From assembly GCA_013396635.1 (NCBI GenBank), contig WBMW01004112.1:573205-637204 (forward strand): 64,000 nucleotides of DNA, written 5' to 3'. Source of the stretch: Penelope pileata (lineage: Eukaryota; Chordata; Aves; Galliformes; Cracidae). Made by a program: the position numbers and the translations under genes. A model generated the notes under the pieces. It was given only the letters and a program-made list of their open reading frames with translations, was not told the origin of the DNA and ran no database searches. Below, piece by piece: positions 63,986 to 64,000 of this stretch (positions are counted from its first letter, which is position 1; each line of letters starts with the position of its first letter).

Positions 63986-64000
63986 TTTCACAGAATCACA
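63986..64000 (-). mobile_element. Possible CR1 tail entering at right edge
   Basis: The window ends in 'tttcacagaatcaca', which is how reverse-oriented CR1 copies often begin. Too short to be sure. Confidence 0.3.

Overview
This is vertebrate nuclear DNA, almost certainly from a bird and probably a galliform. The evidence is a spliced gene with GT/AG introns, many chicken-repeat-1 (CR1) LINE fragments ending in the ATTCTATG-type octamer tail, and two short mariner-type elements with TA target sites. The window is AT-rich with no bacterial gene organisation, no tRNA or rRNA gene, no CRISPR array and no recognisable endogenous retrovirus.

Positions 1-6900 hold the 5' half of one protein-coding gene on the minus strand: ERAP1, the endoplasmic-reticulum M1 aminopeptidase that trims peptides for MHC class I. 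Eight coding exons were joined by reading splice sites and phases: 6171-6640, 5271-5409, 3955-4089, 3274-3394, 2753-2907, 2082-2195, 1153-1284 and 225-356. They total 1398 nt (466 codons), stay in frame throughout and include the whole zinc site (GAMEN, HELAH, distal Glu). The rest of the gene lies left of position 1. A CpG-rich promoter region covers about 6600-6905.

Positions 6905-64000 (57 kb) appear intergenic. No recognisable exon was found on either strand. The region holds CR1 copies of different ages: two young near-identical copies in opposite orientation at 30.66-32.12 kb and 43.81-44.96 kb, an old decayed copy at 24.3-25.4 kb, an internally deleted copy joining the endonuclease region to the 3' end at 54.4-54.95 kb, and several tail-only fragments. 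It also holds two inverted ~550-bp mariner derivatives (34.9 and 60.5 kb), a 244-nt pure pyrimidine tract at 21.6 kb, several microsatellites, and a few perfect palindromes or inverted repeats. The long open frames in the pyrimidine tract and the many 60-120-codon frames elsewhere look like chance or repeat artefacts.

I found no convincing undescribed biological system. The observations most worth checking are the inverted CR1 pair, the mariner deletion derivatives, the triplex-prone tract and the size of the apparent desert upstream of ERAP1.
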